DNA of 64,000 nucleotides from Catonia carolina (GCA_035578175.1 JAQMRL010000003.1:27910672-27974671), one strand, 5' to 3'; positions 12,653-24,576 are shown, numbered from the stretch's first letter. Numbers and translations: made by a program. The notes: generated by a model from the letters alone, not told the origin.

Positions 12653-12856
12653 AAAGTTAATTGCCGCCTCCGTAGCGTAGTGGTTAGCCCACTGGCCTGC
12701 CACGCGGAGGTCCCGGGTTAGATTCCCGGTCAAGGTCTGGAAATTTTCACTTGTCAAATCCTACAGTTACTGTTTCATAATTCACCATAGTCGCTAATGA
12801 CCAAACAGTTGATGCGACTTTAAATAAATAAATAAATTAAGTAAAAAAAAGTTAAT
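12653..12856 (+). repeat. tRNA-derived SINE with target-site duplication
   Basis: This is the best copy of the family. From 12662 it has a tRNA-like head with an A box (tagcgtagtggttagc) and a B box (gggttagattcccgg, one base off consensus). These should act as an internal RNA polymerase III promoter. A ~100-bp unrelated body (tctggaaattttcac...) follows, then a (aaat)n tail. The element is flanked by the 9-bp duplication 'aaagttaat' (12653-12661 and 12848-12856), which supports retrotransposition. At least eight more copies or fragments occur here on both strands. It is not a functional tRNA gene: the acceptor stem is not closed and a non-tRNA body follows. Confidence 0.85.
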
Positions 12857-13285
12857 GAACTCCCAGGTTGAGTACGACAATATAAAGTTGGCAAAACTGT
12901 TTTAAATACAATAAATCATATATATTCCTTATCTACTATAGTAACTTAAGGAAGTTTCAAACTTAAAATATTCGAGAATTTCGATAATAAATATGAAGAT
13001 GTGTTTATATTACACGAAAACCCTCCATGGAAACATTGGTAAGTGTTTCTCTTCACCGTATTACAGTGGTTTTGAAAACGACATTTTGAAATAAATGAAT
13101 AATAATATAATAATATAACATTGTAGAATATCGTAATCTACACTAGAAGATCTACAAGCGAGGGTAGACTAGCCATTGTCCTAAAAGTAATAAATCATAC
13201 TTGTCAAAACTCACACAAAAGTCACCTACCATTTTTCCACATATTGTCCATAAATGTCACAATAATTCGTTATATTAATTACTTA
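12857..13285. other. A+T-rich non-coding DNA
   Basis: No gene or repeat recognised between the SINE and the Helitron. Confidence 0.5.
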
Positions 13286-13871
13286 CTAGGTGAACACGTG
13301 CGGGAAACCCCGCACAAAAGTGTAAATTTGTTTTTATAGTACTTCTCTGTAAACAACATTATTTGTTTTATTTGAATTTTTAGGCTATCAAATGATCTGA
13401 AAAATAATAGCTCTGAAAGTAGCTGTTTAAAACAAAAGCAAAATATAGCAGAACTCACTGTACACTACTCAATGTAGCAACAACCACGTTGGAAACTCTA
13501 AAGCGATGTGTCACTGCCAAATATGCGTTGGTATACTTTAGTTCGTTGAACTTGCCCCCTCCAACCTAAAATAGTGTGAGATGTGGGAGGGATAGATAAA
13601 GAAAGAGAGATATATGTGCGTAGGGTAGTACTGCATTCGGTACACAGATTCATCGCTTCCCGTATTCTCATTCTTATTAACTGCATGTATTATTATATTC
13701 ATTTTAAACCTCCAATTTTACGGTTATAAATCAAAATATATGATTTTGGTTAGTTTTCTGCAAATCTACTCAAACAGACGATTCATTTGAACCCACTTTG
13801 GGGGAAATCGGTGAAGGTTTAGGTGGTTAAAATTGTGTTGAAAAAAAACCTGCTCGCTATAAATATATAGA
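13286..13871 (-). mobile_element. Non-autonomous Helitron
   Basis: On the minus strand the element starts with TC (complement of 13870-13871, 'TCTATATATTTATAGCGAGC') after a host A. It ends with CTAG (13286-13289) before a host T. About 9 bases before that end is a perfect hairpin, TGCGGG-gttt-CCCGCA (about 13299-13314). A 5' TC, a 3' hairpin, terminal CTRR and insertion between A and T are the defining Helitron features. At 586 bp, with no Rep/helicase coding, it must be mobilised in trans. The only frame inside (13498-13686) has no recognisable domain. Confidence 0.8.
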
Positions 13872-15497
13872 TTTCAGTATTGAAACAACAAAAAGTTTTT
13901 AATCCAACAACACTAAAATTTCATTTAGAAATATATAGAATACTCAATTATAAACTGTAGTAAGGTCTATGTTGGTAAGTACATGAAATTCTAATAAGTT
14001 GAGCTAAATATAATTTTCTGATAAAAATAAAATTCATAGTTATGAAAAAATATGTCTCGAGATCTCATACATTGGAAGTTCTTAACTAAAATTCTGTAAT
14101 TATTTTCGATTACTAAAAGTAGAAGGAAGTTTATTAAAGACAGGAAATTAATGAACACATCAGCGTAATGCTCATTAAGTAAATAGTAGATTTATGTTTG
14201 GTGTACAGTTTGCTAGTAGGGTATTATACAGAAAGTTTAGATTATGTTATGACATGTTAAGTAAATGAGGTTTAGTTTGAACCAAGTTAACTGGAAATTT
14301 CATCAATCAATGAAAGGAAGCAGTAGTAGGCGGCCATATAGAGCTGAAAATTTTGAGAGCCTCTAAATTATAATAGGTATATGAAATGGTGCCCTAATCG
14401 CTTTCGAGCTTGAATTGTGTACCATAATACAAGTGTTTTAAACTATGGTAAGTGTTGACAATGAACTTTAACAACTTACTCAAATTTTGATAAAAGGTAT
14501 AGGCAATACTGACGTTGTTGAACTTCAACATGATGTCTCGACCTACTTTTGACAGAAAACAAAGTTAAACAACAAAACTGTAAACTCATACAATTTCTTT
14601 TCCAAATTGAATTATTTAATATTTCTGTCAAAATCGAAGGATCAATAATTGATTTTTCTAATATATTTTTTAAATACCGATTTAGGCTTATTAGTATTAT
14701 ATATTGCTAAAAACAAATTTTGGATTTCACAAATATATCTACTGTTAATGGTGTAGTAAATTCTTACGAAATCATCCATTATATCAAGATAACCTAACCC
14801 ACATTAGGAGATCCTGTTGACCTCAAGAGAAATAGAAGACTGTTGTTTTATAGATACAGTTCTCGAATAAATTACAGAATACTAACCAAAAAGTCTTCAA
14901 CTTCTTGAAAAACAAGAAAAAACAAAACTTCATGGTTAGAATAACACACAAAAACCTGAAAGTGAAGTCAATAAGTGAAAATAAAACTCATATTAGAATT
15001 AAATCTAGAAGTGAAATATTGAGGATAAAAAATTTTAGATAAGAAACAAATCTAAAAAATATGATATACCATATACTGTTTGTAGACAGAAAGAGGCACA
15101 CTAAAATAATAATTGCTTATTTGTAAAGGATTAAGAAACGTCATGATAAATTGAATTGAAGTAACATGATCCATAGCGGTGAGTTCGAGAAACGTATAAA
15201 CTAAGAAACAATAGGAATCGTTCTTATAAAACCATCGCCTACGTGTGAAGAAAATGAAATTGCTAACTTTATTTTTGTGTACCTAGACGTATATAGAGCA
15301 ATCCGTAATTGACATTTGACCATTTGTTAGAATGTTAGCAAAACTGGACTGAAGACCAATTCTAACGGTTATAAATTCAATAGACACACTTTTCGCATAT
15401 TAATCAAGCACCTAATCATATTAATCCTCAAATTATTGTGATATATGCCGGCTTGACAATAATTGTGTAGGTAGTTTTTGTTGTGAGAATGACCTTC
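13872..15497. other. A+T-rich non-coding DNA
   Basis: No gene, RNA or repeat recognised on either strand. Confidence 0.5.
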
Positions 15498-15900
15498 TTG
15501 TTGTTTATGTCATCAGCCAAAAGGTTGGTTTACACCTGTAGAGGTTTTACTAATTAAAACGAGGAGTGAGGTGGTTTATCATTGCATTTCTCACTGAATG
15601 GAAAGTACACTTATCAGCATGCCGGGCTCTCTGAAAAGCACGTATTTTTCACTCTGCAAAGACACCTTCACTTCATTTACCACAGGGTCTGGCTGTATAA
15701 TGAAATTCATTACTTTCAGAGGAGAAAACACTGATTAGTGTCTTTTACACCTCTACCTCTTCTGTTAATTAAATGACTCAGTCGTTTAATTGTCTGATCA
15801 TGTGATAAGAAACAGAACTATTTATTTTAGCCCTGCAGCGAACAGATTGAGTGTAAATAATTTGACATTCCACCTGTCTGTTATGAGTAGAATGACCTTC
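15486..15900 (-). repeat. SINE-2 family copy with 12-bp target-site duplication
   Basis: The element (15498-15888) is flanked by 'agaatgaccttc' at 15486-15497 and 15889-15900. Read on the minus strand it starts near 'caggtggaatgtcaaattat', passes 'gggtctggctgtataatga' reversed, and ends with the family's 3' signature: a hairpin related to cagcc-tttc-ggctg, then 'atgac.taaacaacaa'. Five related copies lie in this window. No protein coding is visible. The internal promoter is unclear, so 'SINE' rests on length, TSDs and the (aac) tail. Confidence 0.85.
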
Positions 15901-17271
15901 CATTGTATTATATTTGTTCAGAGTCTATTTTTCTACTGTATACTTCTGTGTATTTATTTATCAGAAATCTTCTTCGTTTTCATTTGGTTTGAGAGCTAAT
16001 GTTATTAGTGTTGTTTTAACGAAATTTGAAGTGAATTATCAGTACACAAACGTTGCGCATGGTAGCAGTTCCTATGTTACGGGCAGTTAGCGTATAACTT
16101 TTATCAGGTGTAAGTATGGGTTACTTACTTATTTGATTTTAAACAGTTAAATTTTCTGATTAGTTTTGTTTAGGTCTTAAATTCTGAAACTGTCTTGTTA
16201 TAAATTTAGTTTTTTGTAATTTTCTAATAATGATGTCATAAATAATTAAATTTCCGAAAACAAATTTTTTCTAAATTTAAAAGGAAGTTTTATTAGTATT
16301 TATAAACAACCAGATCCCGACAGAATGTGAAATAAAGGTTACAACATTCATATTAATGACTGAGATATGATAACGATTTTTCATTGGATTGTGCTAATAT
16401 GTCAGTAATTTACATACAAGTATTAATTTTATTTAAAATATTGCAAGTAATAATTGTTAATTCGGAAAAATCAATGCACGAAACAACATATTGCCTAAAG
16501 GATGAGTTTGTTGATATAACTTGGCATTATATTAAATTTCTATGAAAAATTTATATTTTACATTGGTGAATTAAAAACAAACTGCATGCTCGTTAATTAA
16601 ACAAAAAAATACGTTATGTAATTAAAAATTGAAGTTCTGTGCTGCATTTCTTATCATTGTCTCTACAGAGCATATTAACTTGATTTTTTTTTTCTAAAAA
16701 ATGTAACGGATAACAAGTAAATAACCTTGTTTTATTTATTTGACTGGTGTTTAACTATCTATGAGAATATACTTATTACTTGTCAGAATTTTTTTTTTAA
16801 ATGTCACCTTAAATTTGTTTTACTGCTTTTGGGCCAGCCCAGAAATTCAACTAGTAAAAAGTCTATCACAATTGTTAAGGTAACACCAGTTGTACGAGAG
16901 AATTCGTACAATAACCGGCTGACGATAGATGAACAGTCACCGTTGGGTGTCCCTGTCTGTAGAAATTCACGTTAAAAATAAAAACCCAACAAGCAACTAA
17001 ATTTGCCGTATTTTTTTAAAATAAAAACCAGTTTCCATTACCAAAAAGTCTTTTTGGTACCACAATAAATATAACTATAGATATTCACAAAATATAACTG
17101 TAGACATATCACAAAAATGATTTTAAATGGAAGTTGTTCGTATAAAAAAGTAATACTGTGCTACAGAATACAAACATTTTAACAAAAATAGATAAATTTA
17201 TTCACATGTATAATATATACTTACATTTTTTATTTGTATAGGCTTACTTACACGTCCAAGGCTTGCATACA
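15901..17271. other. A+T-rich non-coding DNA
   Basis: No gene recognised. The 82-codon frame ending at 16975 covers a slightly G+C-richer patch (16830-16970) but has no domain or splice signals I trust. Confidence 0.45.
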
Positions 17272-17663
17272 TGCCCATAACGGGCAGGTGAAGTGTTAAA
17301 TTATTTGCACTCGATTTGATAGTACAGGGCTACAAAAAAAAACTGTTCTGTTTCGTATCACATGAACAACCAATTATATGACTCAAGTATTTAAGAACAG
17401 AAGAGGTAGAGGTGTAAAAGACGCTAGAGTAATCTGTTCTGAGAGTAATGCATTTCATTATACAGCCAGATCCCCGTGGTGAATGAAGTAAAGGTGTCAT
17501 TAGCAGGATTGAAAATATGTGCTTTTCAGAGGGCCTGGAATGCTGATAAGCATAGTTTTTAACTTAGTGAGGAAGAAATAGTAAACCACCTCACTCCTTG
17601 TTTTACTTAGTAAAACATCTAGAGGTGCAAACCAGCCTTTCGGCTGATGACCTAAACAACAAA
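17272..17663 (+). repeat. SINE-2 family copy
   Basis: Begins 'tgcccataacgggcaggtg' and ends 'cagcctttcggctgatgacc' then 'taaacaacaaaa', matching the other copies along its whole length (shared internal landmarks: 'agaagaggtagaggtgtaaa', 'aaaccacctcactcc'). Unlike the copies at 15486 and 47990, no target-site duplication is obvious, so it may be older or its flanks rearranged. Confidence 0.8.
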
Positions 17664-17775
17664 ATGTAATATATATACAATATATTCTTATTCGTGTTTA
17701 GGTTAGATACGTTTTTGTAACACTTTATTGAATACTTCGAATCGTAGACTATAATTTTACCAATTAATTTTTTTA

Positions 17776-18329
17776 AAGTCCGCCACGAAAGAAGTCCTTT
17801 GTGTTTGAAGAGCTTTATCTCAAAAACAACTAAACGGAAAAATTTGAACGCTATATGAAATCAAAGCCTGTTCTTTTTCGCGCTATTGGTTTCAATTAAA
17901 TTATTGTACTTAGAAATTAGACGGAGATACAGCAATTTACGCAGAAAAAGTACCCAGTTTTAACCGGTTTTCCGTTGATGTGCTTTTAAACGTCTGTTAC
18001 GCGAAGGCTTTACATAAAAAATCGGCGTTTAATTGTGTTAAAGATCACAGATTTCTTTATAAAATGAATAATTCAAAAGTTAAATCTGATGTTCCTTTTA
18101 ATATGCCGCCCATTTGTTAAAAAAGTTATATTTTGGCTCCTCGTAAGGACAAGGAAATGATTTTTGGACTGAACTATGAAATTTCACCCTAGCATTTTGT
18201 CAAGCCTAGCGTTTTATAAATTTAGAGCAAATAAAACAGAACTAGAAATAAGAATGTTCAAATTTTTTCTTTTGGTTGCTTTTAAAAAACAGCTTTCAAA
18301 CACAACGGACTTCCTTCGTGGCGTGCACT
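17776..18329. mobile_element. MITE-like DNA element with ~35-bp terminal inverted repeats
   Basis: The left end 'gccacgaaagaagtcctttg' (17782-17801) is an inverted match to the right end 'acttccttcgtggc' (about 18309-18322). The similarity extends inward through 'tgtgtttga'. The ~490-bp interior has no transposase. The element abuts an R-family repeat beginning at about 18336. No target duplication was assigned, so the superfamily is unknown. Confidence 0.65.
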
Positions 18330-18335
18330 GTAGTA

Positions 18336-18680
18336 CCAATTTTTACTTTCTCTTGCCCTATATGACTCGTATGTAGGGAATAAAAAGTATTGTTTTCATG
18401 TTGATTTTTCGAAATTGAGTTTTCTCCGGAATTACACGTTTTCAGACCCCTTGAAACCAAAATGCATGTTTAAGCGATCGGTGTGTGTTTGTTTGTTTGT
18501 TTGTTTGTTCGTTCATTTTTTTCTTTTTGTGAACATAATATCTCTAGAACGGAATATCGTACGAAATTTAAACTTAGAACTTACGTTTAAGAACTACTAT
18601 AGGGAACCGACACAAACATTTTCATCAAAATCGGTCAACAGGAATATTATACACTCCTTATTTATTTTGCCGCCGTAAAT
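18336..18680 (+). repeat. R-family repeat, 5' portion
   Basis: Starts 'ttttactttctcttgcccta', the same start as the copy at 39015. It contains 'cgaaattgagttttctccgg', 'acacgttttcagacc' and 'cattttcatcaaaatcggtc', in the same order as the copies at 20454 (minus) and 39015. A (tttg)n microsatellite at 18487-18514 sits where the 39015 copy has (tg)n. It breaks off at about 18680. No coding is recognised. Confidence 0.75.
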
Positions 18681-19740
18681 TTAAATAATTAACATGTAAC
18701 GTCATTTTTATAACTAAAATTTTTATTAATTTATTGTAGAAGATAAGAAGACTTTTTTATTAAACGATTCAAAAACACTAAATTTCCAGACAACGCCAAA
18801 ATGGAATTCTAGTGTCCTTCGTTCAAATGTCTTATCAGCTGTACACAATATTAAGCGATGTTACATAACAATTAAAAGCGATCTTGTATAAACTAATTGA
18901 CTGGGCTGTCCTATGAATTTGAAAACAATATTATTATCTAATATGTCCTCAGTGGCTCTACTATAGCCTACTCTACTTTTAAGCTGAAGGTCCAGTTCAA
19001 TTTCCAGATGAGTAAAAAGTAATCATAGATAGAAGTAAACATACGTAAATAATTTGTTGTCAATAATGCACTTCAAATTACGAGAAATCCAGTAGGTAAT
19101 ACGAATTTATGTAATACATAAAATTATAAGATAATTTAGTCGGGAAATTGTATAATACAAATAATATAATCTTCATAGATATAATAATGAGACTGATAGA
19201 GTTTTCTTAGTTTAATGAGAAATAAAGATTTTATTTTTCCCAATTAATTTTACTAATGAATGAGATAAATCCGTATAATATTACATCATAGAAGCTTAAA
19301 GAAATGATCTATTTTAAATAAAAGTGGATTATCATCTCCGTAATTGGAGAACAAAACACTGATTTCTATCGAGTTTGTTGAAGTTCAAATTGAGATAAGA
19401 TTCATTTTGCCAGTTATAACTCAATAATTTTAAATACATTTAATTTTAATATCCGTTTATTTATAAAAATCGTTTCCACTAATTAGTACACAAAATAACG
19501 TGTTAGATTAGACGAATAAATTTTAAGTGATTTTGGTATATTAGATATAAACATTTCCAAGACGCTATTCAAGAGTCAAAAATTTTAATACTTTGTAACC
19601 TGTTCCAATGTAGATTTTATGTTCTACTTACCGACGCAGAGTAAATATAATTTTTAGTATTCATTTTTTATTATTTTGTTATTATACTTACTACTTTTAT
19701 CTTAAGTATTTTGAAGTATTATTTTTTTTATATCTCTTTT
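18681..19740. other. A+T-rich non-coding DNA
   Basis: No gene or repeat recognised. Confidence 0.5.
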
Positions 19741-20172
19741 GATTTAAATATAAGGCTCCTGCGGTACAAAGTATTCTTCATCCTCTTTTATGGGGTAGAG
19801 TCTTGGACCTTAAACGAGATCATCACCAAAAAGTTGAACGTATTCGACGTGTGTTCATATCGAAGCATTGTTAAAATTCCCTCGACGGCACGATTGACCA
19901 ACCCCGAAATTCTGTGAAGGATGGGAAAAGATCTGGACGTTCTGACGACTATCAAAGCAGGTAAGCTGCAGTACCTGGGTCATATTATGTGGAATGAAGC
20001 CAAGTATGCGTTGCTTGAGTCCATTTTTCAGAGGAAGAGTTTTGGAGAAAAAGGCCACGGAAAAAGGATATCATGGTTAAAAAATCTTAGGAAGTGATTT
20101 AACGAAGGTTTCGTGTTACAAAACCTAGGAAAGGAAAATGTAAGGTTACTTTTAGACGAACTTAAATACTAG
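19741..20172 (+). pseudogene. Non-LTR retrotransposon, reverse-transcriptase C-terminal remnant
   Basis: The plus-strand frame reads 'RLLRYKVFFILFYGVESWTL', then 'YRSIVKIPSTARLTNPEIL', and after a stop at 19917 'KAGKLQYLGHIMWNEAKY' and 'KRISWLKNLRK'. This follows, motif by motif, the fresher copy at 31014-31850 ('LLYGVESWTL', 'KIPWTHKVTN', 'RKLQYLGHIMRN', 'RRISWLGNLR'). It is an older, 5'-truncated member of the same family with several disabling changes. The catalytic YADD box is missing. Confidence 0.8.
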
Positions 20173-20453
20173 ACAATGGTTACCAATATATTTTAATGGT
20201 TAGGGTTCAGTTAAAACCATACTCTTTCAGGAATTGTCGACCTAAATCTGTACAAGAGTACACCTCATTTTTTCACAATACGCATCTCATCCTCAACTAT
20301 TTGGTTCAAGGGGTTGCTAATTGTTCTTGAATTGAACTGACTACAACGTACACATTTTGGGTATTAAAAAACAAGTTATGATAATGCATAAAATGGTTAT
20401 ATTTGAAATCAAGGCAAATGTCCCAAGAAATAAGATTTAGGCTATTACAAAAA

Positions 20454-21348
20454 TAAAAATCTGGTGTGAAACACTCACGAAAGTTTTTCTTGCCAATGCA
20501 AATAATGAACAATATAACCAAACATTAGTAATAATATATTAGAAATAACCAAAAAAATTATCCTCAAAAATAAAACCTTATTTTAATAATGAGTGAATGA
20601 TGAAAAATGAAAACCAACCTTAGTTTCGCTTAATAATACGGAAAATCACTCTTTGCCGCTAAATTAGGCTCTGTAGAGGAAAATGCTTTAAATAAAAATT
20701 ATAGATCGTTTAATTTCCTATAAATGTAATTAAACGCTTTTGTCGTGAAATGCATACTAAGGCTGAAATGTTAAAAATTCCATTTTTTACAGATTTTCAT
20801 GGAAAAAAACAGAAAATCACTAATTACCACTAAACTGACAGAAAAGGTTTTTTAAATTTTCTACATCATTAATTATATAAACTTTTGCCCTAACATGCAT
20901 ATTAAGGTCACAATCTTAAAAAAAGAAATTTTTTTTGAGAGAATAACCTTTCCAAGAATTTCAGCAGACGTGGTGCCTACTATATCTTGTAGTAGATAAA
21001 AAATGTAGTAAATGAGGCTATTTTTAAAAAATCGTAGGAGCCGTTTTTGAAAAATTCCAAAAAAGTGAAAAATTTCACGAAAAAACTACTACTTCCGGTT
21101 GATTGATTTTGATGAAAATGTTCGTCTCGGATTCCCTAGTGGTACCTTACTTAAGTTTTAAGTTTCAACTTAGTGAAATTTTCCGTTCTTGAGGTATTTT
21201 GTACACACACCGATCGCTAAAAACATGTTTTTGGGTTCAGGAGGTCGGAAAACATGTATATCAAATAAAAACTCGATTTCGAAAATTTGACATGAAAACA
21301 ATACTTTTATTCCTATATATTTTTATAGGGAAGAGAAAATAAAAAATA
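20454..21348 (-). repeat. R-family repeat, near full length
   Basis: Minus-strand copy running from 'tctcttccctata' (right end, about 21345) to a terminal 'gtgagtgtttcacaccagat' (left end, about 20454). It shows the whole order of the family: an acatgtttt/agcgatcggtg block, 'cattttcatcaaaatc', 'ggctcctacgattttt', several 'tttagcggyaa..gtgattttc' segments, and the 3' hairpin end. In copies with good ends, the 5' 'actttctcttgcc' and 3' 'ggcaagagaaagt' are inverted repeats. No coding frame is seen, so it is probably a non-autonomous element of unknown class. Confidence 0.75.
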
Positions 21349-21499
21349 CTGATGAAACAAAGACAAATCTATAAACAGATGACTAACTAAAAACGATTTG
21401 CTACAAAAAGATCGATTATAAAGTGACCTTATTGTTAAAACATTTAGAAAGGAGTAAGCTATCAAAAAATCTTTATGTTTTTAACATAAACCGTAAAAA

Positions 21500-22060
21500 A
21501 TAAATCTGTTTATGTTAGAATCATTTTAGGAAAAGGCGACTGTCTGGTAGTAAAACTGTACAATAACATCATGCCACATTGTGACATTACCAGTGATTTC
21601 TAGTCCTACAGTTAGATCGTCGCCTTGCAAGTGAACAATATTAGGCCTGCATATCTTCCAAAAGATTACAACTAGATATTGATTTTATAAATGAATTGGC
21701 ATTTGGGCAATAATTTTTTTCTTTCAAAATCAAACAAACAAATCTGTATAATGCAAGTTTAAAACCCTTTTAATGATTAAATAATGTACTTATACATTAT
21801 GGTTATTGGTATTTCCGCAAATTTGAACATAGAAATTTTAGAAACATCCAGTCAAAGACTCTCAGATTTCTTTTTAACGTAACCTGGTAAACATAAGCAA
21901 CAAATTTATTTAGAGATCTCAACTTATATACCGTAAAACAAGAAATTTTTAAGTTTTATTGTTAAATATTTTTGTATAGACTACACAAACATTAACCTTT
22001 ACTAGCGATTCATTTGTTAAATAGTAGTTTAACTCAAAATTTAAGGGGTAAAATATTTAG
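21500..22060 (+). pseudogene. Jockey-like non-LTR retrotransposon remnant
   Basis: Highly decayed. 'ggaaaaggcgactgtctggt' (about 21531) corresponds to 'FRKGDCLVVKLYN..MPHCD', the segment after the reverse-transcriptase palm seen also at 54540. Then 'acaaatttatttagagatct' (about 21900) corresponds to the last coding part at 54928. The order and spacing match the copy at 54195-54990, but many stops are present. Without that second copy it would not be recognisable. Confidence 0.65.
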
Positions 22061-22154
22061 CCTAATTTATTTGTTTAAAATGTGATTAAAATATAATTAA
22101 TTACCTTTAACTATTATTTTTCACCATAAAAGTATATATCGAATTTCTGCTAAT

Positions 22155-22577
22155 AACCAAAAGGACTGCCCATAAAAGACAGGTGGAGTGTCAAATTATT
22201 TACACTCAATCTGTTCATTGCAGGGCTAAAATAAATAGTTCTGTTTCTTATCACATGGTCAGCCAATTAACTGAAAGCATTATAACTGAATCATTTAAGA
22301 ACAGAAGAGGTAGAAGTGTAAAAGACATTAATCAGAGTTATCTCCTCTGAAAGTAATGAATTTCATTATTCAGCCAGACCCTGTAGTAAATGAAGTGAAG
22401 GTGTCATTTTCAGAGTGAAAAATATGTGCTTTTCAGAGGGCGTGCTGATAAGCGTATTTTTCCATTCAGTGAGGAAGGCATTGGTAAACAACATCACTCC
22501 TTGTTTTACTTAGTAAAACCTCTACTGGTTCAAACCAGCCTTTCGGCTGATGACCTAACCAACAACAACAACCAAAA
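22155..22577 (+). repeat. SINE-2 family copy
   Basis: Full-length member: 'ctgcccataaaagacaggtg' at 22166, ending 'tttcggctgatgacctaacc' then an (aac)n run to about 22569. A short duplication 'aaccaaaa' (22155-22162 and 22570-22577) may be the target-site duplication. It is weak because the 3' copy merges with an A-run. Confidence 0.8.
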
Positions 22578-22737
22578 AAAAAAAATTAATTAAGAAAATC
22601 AATTTCAAAGGTAGCAAGAAATCAGTTGAACGAATTTTAAATCAAATTCGATGGTTAAGTCATATATAAAATAGACTTTTTGTTTTGGTTTTACATTTAA
22701 CTATCTTGGAATGTAATAATTGCATTAATAACTAGCG

Positions 22738-22802
22738 TAATAGCTAATACAGACAATGAAGGGTACTTGATGAATGAAAAATACTAAATCTAACCGGGAA
22801 TT
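22738..22802 (-). repeat. tRNA-derived SINE fragment
   Basis: Only the part after the B box survives: 'aaccgggaattta' inverted, with 'aaaaatactaaatct' and 'atacagacaatga' matching the tail region of the SINE at 3417. Short and diverged. Confidence 0.4.
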
Positions 22803-23632
22803 TAGTAAATAAATTAAGTAGTTTTAATAATGAACTGAAAAATAAAACAGAAGTATGATACATGAGTAACATATCGTATAAATAGATACACTGTTGTAAT
22901 GCGCTCGTGTTTTTGGGGGAGTGAGGTTATTTTTACAAATACCATGTTGAAAATCCGATCCGGCAATAATGCGGCTACGTCTATCATCAAACTTGAAGCT
23001 CACAATTATATATTCATTATTATAGCAGTAGAAATATCTTAATAAGTTTTTTTTATTAGATTATGTGATATCTAAAGATATCTCATTTGAAATAAAGTTG
23101 ATTCTAAAGAAAATTTTAATTTTAACCAGTACTTTTCCAGTTAACGTTGATAAAGCCATGTTATTTTACTTTACAAACTACAAAATTGAATTTCTTAACT
23201 TAAACTACTAAGTTATATATTACCGTAACTTATATGATCGTTGAACAAAATTTTCTCATCTCAACAAATTTAATTTAAAATTTACCATAGACGTACAAAA
23301 ACATCTTACTTTAAAGTCAGTATCATTACTTTTAGTTTAATTTTAATTACAATATGTCTCTTGTACCTGACGTCAAGTAAAGTTTTTGGGTTGATGAAGA
23401 TTTTATTTTTACATTTTCAGTTTCTACTTTGTGAGGTATAAATTGGTTAGATATACAACTTGTGTAATTAAATAAACATTCTAGTTATATTTTAATATAA
23501 ATATAAGAGATGCATTGTTGGCAAGCTCATTAGCTTTCTCAGAAATAAATTAGTTTACATCTTCTACAAAAATTGTTAATAGATTTTAAACGATGCCAAA
23601 CTATTTGTGAATTGATTTTTAATTAATGTTTA
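22803..23632. other. A+T-rich non-coding DNA
   Basis: No gene or repeat recognised. Confidence 0.5.
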
Positions 23633-23832
23633 ACAACTCGTTGGAGTAGTGGTCAGCGCAACTGCTTCTAAATTAGAGGTTTCGGGTTCAATTCCCGGTC
23701 AGGTTTGGCAATTTTTCATCTTTGTATTATCTGCCGTTGCCTACGTACCACCTCCATACCAACCAGGTTACCTACGGATTAAGGTTACCTACGTACAAGC
23801 CAAGGCTTATGTTGGCATAGTCACTCAATAAA
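23633..23832 (+). repeat. tRNA-derived SINE
   Basis: The tRNA-like head 'ggagtagtggtcagcgcaac' (A box) is followed by 'gggttcaattcccggtcagg', a perfect-looking B box (GGTTCAATTCC), then 'tttggcaatttttcatc' and a ~100-bp body with a 'ctacgtacaagcc' run. It ends near 'caataaaaact'. The head is shared with 60186, and the body differs from that at 12662, so at least two subfamilies exist. Confidence 0.8.
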
Positions 23833-24576
23833 AACTCGTTCTATGTATAAAGTAGATTTCAGATTTAAGTTTTTTTAACCGTGAGGAACGTTGGAAAACG
23901 TCCTGATTCTTTGAAACTTTCATCAGAAATTAGCAAATTTTTGGCAAATTATTCATCGAACTAAAAAATGTTAAATAATACAAATACACAACACTAAAAA
24001 AGTCTGTAGTCCATTACATGTACTTTATAGTTGTTACGTTGACAAAAATAATTTTAACATAGGTTTTTGAAGAACATTACAAATTTTTGCTATACGATGT
24101 GTTAAACCAAAAAGTGTCAATATACAAAAATGCAATAATTTTAGAAATTATTTTACCTTCTTTTGTGCGTTTTTGTCTTAAGATGTATAAATAATACTCT
24201 AATTTATAATTTTTTGAAAACTGACTTTTTGAACGAAACCAAAGTTTTTCAAGAAAATTGTCGAAAATATACATCACACGCTGAACATTCCGCTAACACA
24301 CAAAACTCAAAACACATTATCTAGGTTACACTATACACAGATAACCCACTTCACAAAATTTTGACACAAACTCAAAAATAGTCTTTATATGTAAGTATGT
24401 TACTTACGAGAAGGCAAGCGTTAGGAATGGGTTGTCATGGTAACCATATACGAGTATATCACAGTAGTTGTACTACCGGCTCCCTGCCTCAACTGTTTCT
24501 CGCCTTTTCGTAAGTAAATATTACTGAAACGCTTAAGCAGGAAAATTATAAATAAACAAATAAATAAAATAGTTCT
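23833..24576. other. A+T-rich non-coding DNA
   Basis: No gene or repeat recognised. Confidence 0.5.

Noticed and set aside
12662..12740. tRNA gene
   Set aside because: A and B boxes are present but the acceptor stem is not closed and a SINE body, A-rich tail and TSD follow. The same holds for the copies at 23633, 33096 and 60186.
15486..15900. Helitron call for the SINE-2 family (hairpin followed by CTAA)
   Set aside because: Several copies carry 8-12 bp target-site duplications and an (aac)n tail beyond the CTAA, which Helitrons do not make.
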